From CAZWRV01 sp964636325 (lineage in GTDB: Bacteria; Verrucomicrobiota; Lentisphaeria; Victivallales; GWF2-50-93): a stretch of DNA of 64,000 nucleotides. The stretch lies in assembly GCA_964636325.1 (NCBI GenBank), contig CAZWRV010000008.1, forward strand, positions 42,193 through 106,192, given 5' to 3'. The position numbers and the translations under genes were made by a program. Shown here piece after piece: positions 16,683 through 24,884 of the stretch (positions within the stretch are counted from its first letter, which is position 1; each line of letters begins with the position of its first letter). The notes under the pieces were generated by a model. The model saw only the letters and a list, made by a program, of their open reading frames with translations. It was not told the origin of the DNA and did no database searches.

Positions 16683-18095
16683 CTAATACCTGTAGTGTTC
16701 GGGCTTGTAGGGGCCGTCGGCGCTGACGCCTATGTATTCGGCCTGGGCCTTGGAAAGCTTCGTTAGCCTCACGCCGAGCTTCGCGAGGTGGAGCCTTGCA
16801 ACTTCCTCGTCGAGCTTCTTGCCAAGCCGGTAGACGCCAGGCTTCCTCGGATTCCTGACGAGGTCGATCTGGGCCAGCGTCTGGTTGGTGAAGGAGTTGC
16901 TCATGACGAAGCTCGGATGGCCGTTCGCGCATCCGAGGTTGACGAGGCGCCCTTCGGCCAGCATGAAGATCGCATGGCCGTCCGGGAAAAGATACTTGTC
17001 GACCTGGGGCTTGATGTTGATCTTCTTGATTCCGGGTACCTTTTCGAGCTTGGCGACCTGGATTTCATTGTCGAAGTGGCCGATGTTGCAGACGATGGAC
17101 TGGTCCTTCATCCTCTTCATGTGTTCGACGGTGATGACGTCGCAGTTGCCGGTGGCGGTGATGTAGATGTCGCCGATCGGGAGGGCGTCCTCGACAGTGG
17201 CGACCTCGTATCCGGCCATTGAGGCCTGGAGAGCGCAGATGGGGTCTATCTCGGTGACGACTACCCTTGCGCCGAAGCCGTGCATTGACTGGGCGCAGCC
17301 TTTTCCGACGTCGCCGAAGCCGCAGACGACGCAGACTTTCCCGGCTATCATGACGTCCATGGCGCGTTTGAGGCCCGCGGCCAGCGATTCGCGGCATCCG
17401 TAGAGGTTGTCGAACTTCGACTTCGTGACAGAGTCGTTGACGTTGATCGCCGGGACGAGGAGCTTGCCTGCCTCCTCGAGCTGGTAGAGCCGGTGAACCC
17501 CGGTGGTGGTCTCCTCCGAGAGCCCCTCCCACTCCTTGACTGTCCTGTGCCAGCGCTTCGGTTCCTCCGCGAGTATCTTTTTGAGTATCCTATTGAGCTC
17601 GATCTCGTCCTCGCTGGTGACTTTCTTCTCCAGGATGGAGGGTGTTTTCTCAGCCTCGTAGCCGCGGTGTATCATGAGGGTGGCGTCGCCGCCGTCGTCA
17701 ACGACGAGGTTCGGCCCCTTCCCTCCGGGGAAGCAGAGGGCCTTGTATGCGCAGTCCCAGTATTCGGCAAGAGTTTCACCCTTCCAGGCGAAGACGGGTA
17801 TCCCGGCCTTGGCGATGGCCGCGGCCGCATGATCCTGAGTTGAAAAGATGTTGCACGAACACCAGCGGACGTCGGCGCCGAGTTCCGCAAGGGTTTCGAT
17901 CAGAACCGCGGTCTGAATGGTCATGTGGAGGCTTCCGGTTATCCTTTTGCCCTTGAGGGGCTTGGACGGAGCGTACTTCTCCCTGGTGGCCATGAGGCCC
18001 GGCATTTCCTTCTCGGCGATTTCGATTTCCTTGCGCCCCCATTCGGCGAGCGAGATGTCAGCGACCTTGTAGTCCATGATTCTATATTTCTCCAT
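16683..18095 (-). CDS. ahcY: Adenosylhomocysteinase
   Basis: A 470-residue NAD-dependent enzyme that splits S-adenosylhomocysteine into adenosine and homocysteine. SLHMTIQTAVLIETL, the CNIFSTQDHAAAAIA segment, NVNDSVTKSKFDN and the NAD motif VVCGFGDVGKGCA are all intact, as is the terminal KPEHYRY. Length is typical. ATG 18095 has no clear ribosome site; ATG 18077 (MDYKVADISL) follows GGAGAAATATAGAATC and is a real alternative. It belongs functionally with metK and the adenosine kinase upstream on the same strand. Confidence 0.96.
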   Translation of the reverse strand: MEKYRIMDYKVADISLAEWGRKEIEIAEKEMPGLMATREKYAPSKPLKGKRITGSLHMTIQTAVLIETLAELGADVRWCSCNIFSTQDHAAAAIAKAGIPVFAWKGETLAEYWDCAYKALCFPGGKGPNLVVDDGGDATLMIHRGYEAEKTPSILEKKVTSEDEIELNRILKKILAEEPKRWHRTVKEWEGLSEETTTGVHRLYQLEEAGKLLVPAINVNDSVTKSKFDNLYGCRESLAAGLKRAMDVMIAGKVCVVCGFGDVGKGCAQSMHGFGARVVVTEIDPICALQASMAGYEVATVEDALPIGDIYITATGNCDVITVEHMKRMKDQSIVCNIGHFDNEIQVAKLEKVPGIKKINIKPQVDKYLFPDGHAIFMLAEGRLVNLGCANGHPSFVMSNSFTNQTLAQIDLVRNPRKPGVYRLGKKLDEEVARLHLAKLGVRLTKLSKAQAEYIGVSADGPYKPEHYRY

Positions 18096-18140
18096 TATTG
18101 TTTATTTCTATCTTCACCACACATTTCCCCGTGGCCAAAC

Positions 18141-18752
18141 TCACACCTCTATACCGACTAGGACAAGAGGAACCGCCGGGACTCCCCGCCCTTGGCGAAT
18201 CACATTATAAAACTCCCCCTCATAATATGCGATTCCAGAACTCATCTGGCTCTGGAGCGACTTCATTGGAATAATTTCAACGCCGACATCAATGTGATCC
18301 CCAACATAGAATGCAAGATGCTTAACGAAAAGATCATATGAGACGAATGCGTATTTGCCGAATTGAACTTCGACCGCGACTCGTTCTTTGACAAAGTCTG
18401 TCTGGTTATAGCTGAAGATCGGCTTCTCCCCCGCAGCCTCGATCTCGCGTTTCTGGTCAGACGCCTTCATCGCAATAGTTTTCCGTATAAGCTTCTCGCT
18501 CCTTGTCACCCAGTAACTAAAGCGGCTTTCTTGCCAATTGCTCTTTCGGAGAAGGTTCTTGAATGAGGCGTTCATGTCAATAGGGCTATAAAGAAGCTCC
18601 CCTTCCATGTTTTTTTCTTTCGACACTTTCGTCCGGCATTGAGCCGCGTCGACTTTCGACACGACCATGGTTATCTCATCCCATAGTTTGGGCTTGTGAA
18701 CGAGAAGGAACTCAAGACCGTTAAGGTGAGAATACGTTTCTGCAATTTTCAT
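18141..18752 (-). CDS. BglII-type restriction endonuclease
   Basis: A 203-residue protein matching the BglII/BstYI endonuclease family. The block NQTDFVKERVAVEVQFGKY carries Asp119, Glu128 and Gln130, whose spacing (9 and 2) equals that of the BglII active-site residues D84, E93 and Q95. The tail has MSSGIAYYEGEFYN and PAVPLVLVGIEV, also family features. It likely cleaves a GATC-centred 6-base site (AGATCT or RGATCY, inferred). Its start overlaps the methyltransferase stop (ATGA). Both genes are much richer in A+T than their neighbours, a sign of transfer. Confidence 0.85.
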   Translation of the reverse strand: MKIAETYSHLNGLEFLLVHKPKLWDEITMVVSKVDAAQCRTKVSKEKNMEGELLYSPIDMNASFKNLLRKSNWQESRFSYWVTRSEKLIRKTIAMKASDQKREIEAAGEKPIFSYNQTDFVKERVAVEVQFGKYAFVSYDLFVKHLAFYVGDHIDVGVEIIPMKSLQSQMSSGIAYYEGEFYNVIRQGRGVPAVPLVLVGIEV

Positions 18753-19717
18753 TTCCCTTGGTATCTCTCCTTGTCTGAAAGGCGTTCAAACATCACTAGC
18801 TGAACCGAAGCATTTTTGTTTGTCCAAGGAGAGACGGACAGGCTATTGCCAGCTTTGCATGGGTCATAAATCGGCTTGCCCATGGCTCGCGTACGAAGAG
18901 TGCCGTCCATTTCCTGGCGGATCCTTTGTCGAGCTAAATCAACATATCTAGGGACAATTTCCGATCCCGCACCTCGCCGACCATGCCGAATGGCGGCGAT
19001 AATAGATGTTCCAACGCCGAGGAAGGGGTCAAAAACCCAATCATCTGGCCTGGTCATGGATAAAACCAATCTTTCAATCAGCTCTACTGGAAACTGGCAA
19101 GGATGATCCGTTTTCTCGACATGATTACTCTTAACATTCGGAATCATCCATATGTCACCGGGGTTTTTACCCAGCGGATTGCAAGAATATTTCCCTACTT
19201 TGGGCCCTTTGAAATACTTTTTCCCAGGATACTTTTGGGGAATACGTACGGGATCAAGAGCAAAGACATAGTTGTCGCTCTTTGTGAACCATATTATTGT
19301 CTCATATCTGCCAGAGAAGCGTCTACTGCAATGCAAGCCATGTTCAAAGTGCCAAACAATACGATTCCTCATCTTCAAGCCAAGACTTGCAAATATTGGA
19401 TATAGTATCGTATCAAGAGGTATAATGCTTCCCCCATCCACATAATTGCCGACCTGCCAGCAAATGCTGCCATCCGACTTCAACACACGAACGCATTCTT
19501 TTATCACTGTCGCCTGTTGCTCCAAGTAGGATTTAATATCCAGACGCTTCTCATATTCCTTGCCGATATTATATGGGGGAGAGGTCACTATCAGCCGGAA
19601 AGTTTCGTGGGGACAAGAGCGTAGGATACCGAGACAGTCTCCAAGATGGACAACCACCCGGGCGGAGGGAACAAAATCATCCAGTATATCGTATTTCTGT
19701 CCGAAAAGTGCTGTCAT
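18749..19717 (-). CDS. Beta-class DNA methyltransferase of the BglII-type system
   Basis: A 322-residue SAM-dependent amino-methyltransferase (N4-cytosine or N6-adenine). Catalytic motif TSPPYNIG (46-49 SPPY) comes before the SAM-binding motif FDPFLGVGTS (230-238), the beta-class order. As partner of a BglII-like nuclease, N4-cytosine methylation of the shared site is the likeliest activity (inference). It lies directly upstream of the nuclease with a 4-base overlap, so protection is made first. A GAGG site lies upstream of the ATG. Confidence 0.88.
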   Translation of the reverse strand: MTALFGQKYDILDDFVPSARVVVHLGDCLGILRSCPHETFRLIVTSPPYNIGKEYEKRLDIKSYLEQQATVIKECVRVLKSDGSICWQVGNYVDGGSIIPLDTILYPIFASLGLKMRNRIVWHFEHGLHCSRRFSGRYETIIWFTKSDNYVFALDPVRIPQKYPGKKYFKGPKVGKYSCNPLGKNPGDIWMIPNVKSNHVEKTDHPCQFPVELIERLVLSMTRPDDWVFDPFLGVGTSIIAAIRHGRRGAGSEIVPRYVDLARQRIRQEMDGTLRTRAMGKPIYDPCKAGNSLSVSPWTNKNASVQLVMFERLSDKERYQGK

Positions 19718-19748
19718 CCCGGTAAAATATCCTCGTAGGTCTTCTGGC

Positions 19749-20774
19749 TCAACTCACAGGATGGATAGCCTGACCGTTCCTTATTTCCTCTATTCGCCTG
19801 CGGATTTCGGGCCATCTGGCGTCGGGTATGGCGGCGCCTAGTGTTTTCACCGCCTCCGCTCCGAGGACGGCGCCGTATCTGCCGCTTTTATCGGCCGGGT
19901 GGCCGTTGAGATAGCCGTAAAGGAATCCTGCGGCCCAAAGGTCGCCGGCCCCGGTCGTGTCGACGGGGTTTTCCACGGGTTCGGCCGGTGCGTGCGAACG
20001 CTTGCCGTTGGCCATTATGAAGGCGCCCGCCTTCCCGAGCTTCACCACGGCCACATCGCAGAGGTCTGAGAGCTTGTCGAGGGCGATCATGATGTTGTCA
20101 GTGCCGGCGAACGCCCTGGCCTCCTCCTCGTTGGCGAAAACTATGTCCACGTGCTTTTCCAATATTTCATGAAGCTTGATTCCGGCCTGCCTGACGACCT
20201 CGAACGAAGCGAGGTCGAAGCTTGTCGTGCAGTAGTGGTTTCTCGCCATCTCGAATATCTTGTTCGTGAGCGCCTCGTTGTAAAGGAGATAGCCCTCGGC
20301 GTGGACGTGGGAGATGTCGGACCAGTCCTCGGATGCGAAGTCCTCCGGTGAAAGATCCGCCGCGGCGCCGAGGCAGGTCCTCATGGTCCTTTCGGAGTCG
20401 GGGGTGACCATGCAGAGGCACTTGCCGGTCGGGAGCGTATCGGAGGCCTTAAGGTGGGAAAGGTCTCCCCCCATGCCCATATAATGGCCCCTGTATATTT
20501 CAGACTCCTTGTCCTTGCCGGTCTTTCCCAGCAGCGCGGTCGGAACTCCGAGCCTGGACAGGCCGAAGATCGTGTTGGCCGCAGAACCGCCGGGCGAGAA
20601 AGACGGCTGTGATGAGCCCCTGGCGAGGATGTCTTTGATGAAGGAGTCCTCGACGAGGGCCATACCGCCCTTGCCCCCAGGCAAACCCTTCACAAGCTCC
20701 TCGTCGCACCTGAGGATGACGTCAAGGATCGGAGAACCGGTGCCCAAGACCTTGAATGTGCAGTTTTCAGACAT
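19749..20774 (-). CDS. PfkB family kinase, probable adenosine kinase
   Basis: A 341-residue ribokinase-fold enzyme. PGGSAANTIFGLSRLG forms the substrate side and the DTTGAGDLWAAGFLYG motif carries the catalytic Asp and anion hole. Adenosine kinases and other PfkB sugar kinases look alike. Adenosine is favoured because metK lies 4 bases upstream and ahcY, which releases adenosine, lies downstream on the same strand. It would remove adenosine and pull AhcY forward. The ahcY gene is now separated from it by the restriction-modification pair. Confidence 0.8.
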   Translation of the reverse strand: MSENCTFKVLGTGSPILDVILRCDEELVKGLPGGKGGMALVEDSFIKDILARGSSQPSFSPGGSAANTIFGLSRLGVPTALLGKTGKDKESEIYRGHYMGMGGDLSHLKASDTLPTGKCLCMVTPDSERTMRTCLGAAADLSPEDFASEDWSDISHVHAEGYLLYNEALTNKIFEMARNHYCTTSFDLASFEVVRQAGIKLHEILEKHVDIVFANEEEARAFAGTDNIMIALDKLSDLCDVAVVKLGKAGAFIMANGKRSHAPAEPVENPVDTTGAGDLWAAGFLYGYLNGHPADKSGRYGAVLGAEAVKTLGAAIPDARWPEIRRRIEEIRNGQAIHPVS

Positions 20775-20778
20775 TGAG

Positions 20779-21978
20779 TCATTTCAAATGTTTTGCGGCA
20801 GCCTTCCTGAGAGCATCAACCATGTCCGTCTTCTCCCATGGGAAGAACGGGCGGCCGAAATGGCCGTATGCGGCAGTCTTGCGGTAAGACCATCCGTTGG
20901 CCGAGGGATACTTCAGCTTGAGATGCCTGATTATGGACGCGGGCCTGAGATCGAACACCTTCCTTATTAACGCCTCGAGCGTGACGTCGTCCGGGATTGC
21001 GCCGGTACGGTAGGTGTCGACGTTGATGCTGAGCGGTTCCGCTACGCCAATCGCGTACGCGACCTGGACCTCGCACTTGCGCGCCAGGCCGGCCGCGACG
21101 ATGTTCTTGGCGATGTAGCGGCACATGTATGCGGCCGAACGGTCGACCTTGCTCGGATCCTTGCCCGAAAAGGCGCCGCCCCCGTGCGAACCCACGCCGC
21201 CGTAGGTGTCGACGATGATTTTGCGGCCGGTGAGGCCGGTGTCGCCGTTGGGGCCGCCGACGACGAACCTGCCGGTCGGGTTGACGTGGTATACAATGTC
21301 GCCCTTCATGAGCGGCGCGGGAATCACCCTTGCGGCGACTTCCCTTACAAGCTTTTCGAGCGTATGTATCTTCATGTCTTCGGTGTGCTGGTGTGAGACG
21401 ACTATAGCCTCGACCTTCTGGGGGATGCCCCCCTTGTAGCGGATCGAGACCTGGCTTTTGGCGTCTGGGCGCAGAAAATGGTATTTCTTCGGATCGGCCT
21501 TGCGCAGCCTTGCGAACTCCTCCACAATCTTGTGGGCGAAGATAATCGGGGCCGGCATGAGCTCTGCCGTCTCGTCGGAAGCATATCCGAACATCATGCC
21601 CTGGTCGCCGGCACCCTGCTCCTTGTGGAGCCCCTGGCCCGCAGTCACTCCCTGGGAGATGTCCGGGGACTGCTTGTGGATGCACATGAGCACCTTGCAG
21701 TCGTCGGACGAGAAGCCGATGTCCCCGCATGTGTAGCCTATGTCGCGCAGAACCCCCCTGGCGAGGGCCTCCCAGTTGACCGAGGCCTTGGTCGTTATCT
21801 CGCCGGATATAACCGCGATATCGGTGGTGACGAGAGTCTCGCAGGCCACCCTGCTGTCCGGATCCTGTTCAAGGCAGGCGTCAAGCACGGCATCTGAAAT
21901 CTGGTCGCACACCTTGTCGGGATGGCCTTCGGAGACGGATTCGGAGGTGAAAACATGCTCGGCGTGAATCTTGCTCAT
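20779..21978 (-). CDS. metK: S-adenosylmethionine synthetase
   Basis: A 399-residue enzyme that makes SAM from methionine and ATP. The start at 21978 (MSKIHAEHVFTSESVSEGHPDK) follows AGGAGAAATTAGA. A start 10 codons earlier has no site. Key motifs: EGHPDKVCDQ, GAGDQGMMFGYA (P-loop-like) and GGGAFSGKDPSKVDRSAAY, all intact. It lies 4 bases before the adenosine-kinase-like gene, so they form one operon. No SAM riboswitch was recognised in the short leader. Confidence 0.97.
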   Translation of the reverse strand: MSKIHAEHVFTSESVSEGHPDKVCDQISDAVLDACLEQDPDSRVACETLVTTDIAVISGEITTKASVNWEALARGVLRDIGYTCGDIGFSSDDCKVLMCIHKQSPDISQGVTAGQGLHKEQGAGDQGMMFGYASDETAELMPAPIIFAHKIVEEFARLRKADPKKYHFLRPDAKSQVSIRYKGGIPQKVEAIVVSHQHTEDMKIHTLEKLVREVAARVIPAPLMKGDIVYHVNPTGRFVVGGPNGDTGLTGRKIIVDTYGGVGSHGGGAFSGKDPSKVDRSAAYMCRYIAKNIVAAGLARKCEVQVAYAIGVAEPLSINVDTYRTGAIPDDVTLEALIRKVFDLRPASIIRHLKLKYPSANGWSYRKTAAYGHFGRPFFPWEKTDMVDALRKAAAKHLK

Positions 21979-22029
21979 TCTAATTTCTCCTAAAGTTAAC
22001 CATGGCAAAGACCGCGAAAGATATTCTAG

Positions 22030-22053
22030 TTTGGCGATAAATCAAACGCCAAA
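22030..22053 (-). terminator. Hairpin after rnhC
   Basis: TTTGGCG/CGCCAAA 7-bp stem with a 10-nt loop, placed 17 bases beyond the rnhC stop. There is no strong T-run, so termination is only suggested. Confidence 0.35.
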
Positions 22054-22070
22054 GAGAAACTCCCTTTTAA

Positions 22071-23036
22071 TTAATCGACTACTTCCTCCTCCGGCAGCTC
22101 AGCCTGCAATTCGGCCCCGGTCACCTTCGCGAAAGTCTTGAAGTGCTTCTTGGCGACCTGCCCGAGCCTGTCGACCCCATGCTTCTCCAGTATCCTGGCG
22201 GCCGCCTTTTCCACGGCCTCGCCCGCGCCCCTGGGAAGGGGGATTCCGAGCTCCTCCTCCAGGCGCTTCATCCTGCGGAGGAACTCGTCCCTGGCCAGAA
22301 TGGAGGCGGCCGCAACGGCCGGATCGCTTTCGGCCTTCGTCTTCTGGACGAGCCTTATCCCGCTGGCCTTCTGCATGTTCTTCAGCGCGTTCCTGATGAG
22401 GTGTTCGCTGCCGAACTTGTCCGAGAGCGCCTCCTTGCAGGACGGAACCTTCTCCACAATGTTCTCAATGGCTCTCGCATGGCCCCACGCAAGGAGCCTG
22501 TTGAGGTTCCTTATCCTGTCGTAAAGCCTGTTGTACGCCTCGTTGCCTATGGCAACCACGGCATAGCCGCCCCCGGTGGCGATCCTGATCTTGGAGGCGA
22601 GTGCCGCGATCCTGGCCGAGCTCTTTATCTCCTTGGAGTCCCTGACCCCCGCCAGCTTGAGCTGCTTCGCCATGGCGCCGTCCAGATAGACCGCCGAGAC
22701 CACCAGCGGGCCGAAGAAGTCTCCCTTGCCGCTCTCGTCCACCCCTGCGTGCGGGCTGAAGCCCTCCTCCACAGTCAGGGGACTGTAGTCGGCCACAAGC
22801 TCGCCCAGTATCTCCGGCTCCAGCTTGTAAAGGACGAACTCGCCCGCCCCTTTTCCCTGGACCGTGACCTTGCAGCTTCTGTAGGCTACGATGTTGAGCT
22901 TGCCGCGTACCGCCTTCCACTGCGAATGATCAGGCGCCGAAAACTCCCAGCCCTCGGCGTCAAGCACCGACCTGAGCTTGTCGATCTGCTCCTGCCTCAG
23001 GGTGAAAACAAAGCTCGTCCGGTTCTCAATATCCAT
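22071..23036 (-). CDS. rnhC: Ribonuclease HIII
   Basis: A 321-residue enzyme that cleaves RNA in RNA-DNA hybrids. The N-terminal TBP-like substrate-binding domain (about 1-85) and the catalytic block AGVDESGKGDFFGP, where the DEDD Asp and Glu sit, identify HIII rather than HII. Further conserved parts: GVRDSKEI and DPAVAAASILARDEFLRRM. Single gene, with metK following on the same strand after 92 bases. Confidence 0.93.
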   Translation of the reverse strand: MDIENRTSFVFTLRQEQIDKLRSVLDAEGWEFSAPDHSQWKAVRGKLNIVAYRSCKVTVQGKGAGEFVLYKLEPEILGELVADYSPLTVEEGFSPHAGVDESGKGDFFGPLVVSAVYLDGAMAKQLKLAGVRDSKEIKSSARIAALASKIRIATGGGYAVVAIGNEAYNRLYDRIRNLNRLLAWGHARAIENIVEKVPSCKEALSDKFGSEHLIRNALKNMQKASGIRLVQKTKAESDPAVAAASILARDEFLRRMKRLEEELGIPLPRGAGEAVEKAAARILEKHGVDRLGQVAKKHFKTFAKVTGAELQAELPEEEVVD

Positions 23037-23189
23037 TCCGAAGTCTCTTTTTTTTTCAAAAACAATTGATTTATTTTTTTTTGGGCTTAACTTTTTGCTT
23101 CGATGGTAGATTTAATGCTATGATCAAAGAACGGCCCTCAGCCCGGCGGAACCGGCAAGCAGGATTCCGTTAATTTTTTCCGCGCTGCA

Positions 23190-24851
23190 ATGAATTTCAA
23201 ATCCGCAATGTCAAAAATGATGTTTTTTGCGACGGCCGCCGCCTTCGCCCTCGCCCTCATGCGCCCGCAGCCGCTGGATGCCGCCGCCCCTGCCAACGAA
23301 AAGTCAAAGGAGAGGATAAACAGCATCATCAAGATAGTTGTGAAATACAGGGACGCGGGGCAGTCCCTCTCCGATCCTGACGTCAAGGAGGCCATCCTGA
23401 ACGAGGTCGCTGAAATAGTCCCTCTGGAGCCGGAGTCGCAGGCAAAGGCGGTAAGCTTCGACGACGTCGCCGCTGAAGTCCGCAAGAAGGTGGCGCTCCG
23501 CTTCCCCGACAAGCATGACTCCCTGAAGCAGACCATACAGGCCGAGGCCGACAAGAAGTTCAAGATGGCGGCGATCATGGACTATGTGACCGTCAAATAT
23601 ATGAAAGGCGAAAAGACCTACACCGCCGAGGGAGTCTTCTACGGATACGGCATAGGCAACAAGAGCGTCAACATCGACCAGACACACATCCCCATCGTCG
23701 ACCTGGTGGACGAGGACAGGGCGAAATACGACAAGGCCTTCCGCGAACAGAAGGTCAAGGAGTTCATGAACGGCCAGATCGACACCTACTACAAGCGCAA
23801 GCAGGCCTACACGAACAATGTCAAGGAAGAGATCATGGGCCGCATAAGCAGGGAGAACGAGGAGAAAGGCTTCATCTTCGCGTGGAACAAGTGGAGGAGC
23901 GCCAAGAGCGTCGTCGACATCCTGGTCGACGACATGGGAAAGAACAAGGGCGGCGGAGAGTCCGGGACCGAGCAGGGAACCGAGGTTGCCGAGACCGGAA
24001 CGAAGCCGTCCGCCGACAAGACCCCGCCGAAGGAAAATCCAAAGGGCACCCCACCGGACCTCAAGCCTGAAAACCCGGATCCGGCAACCAAGACAACGGC
24101 CTCCCTCGACAAGAACGTGCTCCAGCTCATGAAGAAGGCGGACGACGAATGGATACGTATCTCCAACACATACGCAGGCATAGACGCGGACCAGGGCTAC
24201 AAGCCCGCCCTGTGGTGGATGAAGTCCAAGGACGTCAATCTGCTCTTCCCGAAATTCCTGAAGCCCGACGACACTTCCGAGGTCAAGATACTGACCTATC
24301 CTCCGGGCGACCCCATCGAATCGGTGGAGCTGCACTTCTTCAACGGCTATTTCTACAAGGCCGTGATGAAGTTCCGCATCGCCAAGACAGTAGAGGCGAT
24401 GGTGGAGCTCGCGAAGAAGATCAGGGACAAATACGGCCCTTCCGACGACGAGAAGGAGCCCGAACCGCCCCCCGAAGGGGAGGCTCCGGCCGAGGGCGCC
24501 CCGCCCGCCGACCAGAAGCCGGCCGAACAGCCTCCGCCAGAGGGCGAACAGCCCTCCGGCGCCGACATCCCGGTCGAGGAATCCTACGTCTGGACCGGCA
24601 AGATAACAAAGGCCCAGCTCCTCATCAGGAGAAACCCGGAAAAGACCGCCATCATCGAATTCACGTTCACCAAGGAAAACCCCAAGATAGTCCCGGACCA
24701 GCAGGAGAAGATGGAGAAGGAGAAGGCAGACAAGGAGAAAAGGGAGCGCGAGGAGGAGCTTAAGAGGTATCAGGATTTCAGGGTCACTCCGGGCGAGGAG
24801 GACAAGGACAAAGATAAGAGCAAGGACAAGGACAAGGACAAGGGAAAGTGA
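23190..24851 (+). CDS. Large exported hypothetical protein with Pro/Glu- and Lys/Asp-rich linkers
   Basis: A 553-residue protein with an N-terminal signal peptide (hydrophobic about 9-24, ending LDAAAP). A helical N-terminal domain (30-215) is followed by a Gly/Thr/Pro-rich linker (about 255-305), a second compact domain (305-420, with WWMKSKDVNLLFPKF), a Pro/Glu linker, then a short domain and a highly charged Lys/Asp/Glu tail. No catalytic motif. Probably periplasmic or envelope-associated. It stands 33 bases before the FHA-kinase gene and may be co-transcribed with it. Family not recognised. Confidence 0.7.
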   Translation: MNFKSAMSKMMFFATAAAFALALMRPQPLDAAAPANEKSKERINSIIKIVVKYRDAGQSLSDPDVKEAILNEVAEIVPLEPESQAKAVSFDDVAAEVRKKVALRFPDKHDSLKQTIQAEADKKFKMAAIMDYVTVKYMKGEKTYTAEGVFYGYGIGNKSVNIDQTHIPIVDLVDEDRAKYDKAFREQKVKEFMNGQIDTYYKRKQAYTNNVKEEIMGRISRENEEKGFIFAWNKWRSAKSVVDILVDDMGKNKGGGESGTEQGTEVAETGTKPSADKTPPKENPKGTPPDLKPENPDPATKTTASLDKNVLQLMKKADDEWIRISNTYAGIDADQGYKPALWWMKSKDVNLLFPKFLKPDDTSEVKILTYPPGDPIESVELHFFNGYFYKAVMKFRIAKTVEAMVELAKKIRDKYGPSDDEKEPEPPPEGEAPAEGAPPADQKPAEQPPPEGEQPSGADIPVEESYVWTGKITKAQLLIRRNPEKTAIIEFTFTKENPKIVPDQQEKMEKEKADKEKREREEELKRYQDFRVTPGEEDKDKDKSKDKDKDKGK

Positions 24852-24884
24852 TATTATCAAACTTGAAGCATAGCCAAGCAAATC

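Noticed and set aside
21979..22070. SAM riboswitch upstream of metK
   Set aside because: The leader is too short and shows none of the known SAM aptamer patterns.
23304..24881. 525-codon open frame on the minus strand
   Set aside because: It is the shadow of the exported protein gene on the plus strand, has an extreme Leu/Val/Gly composition, and shows no motif.
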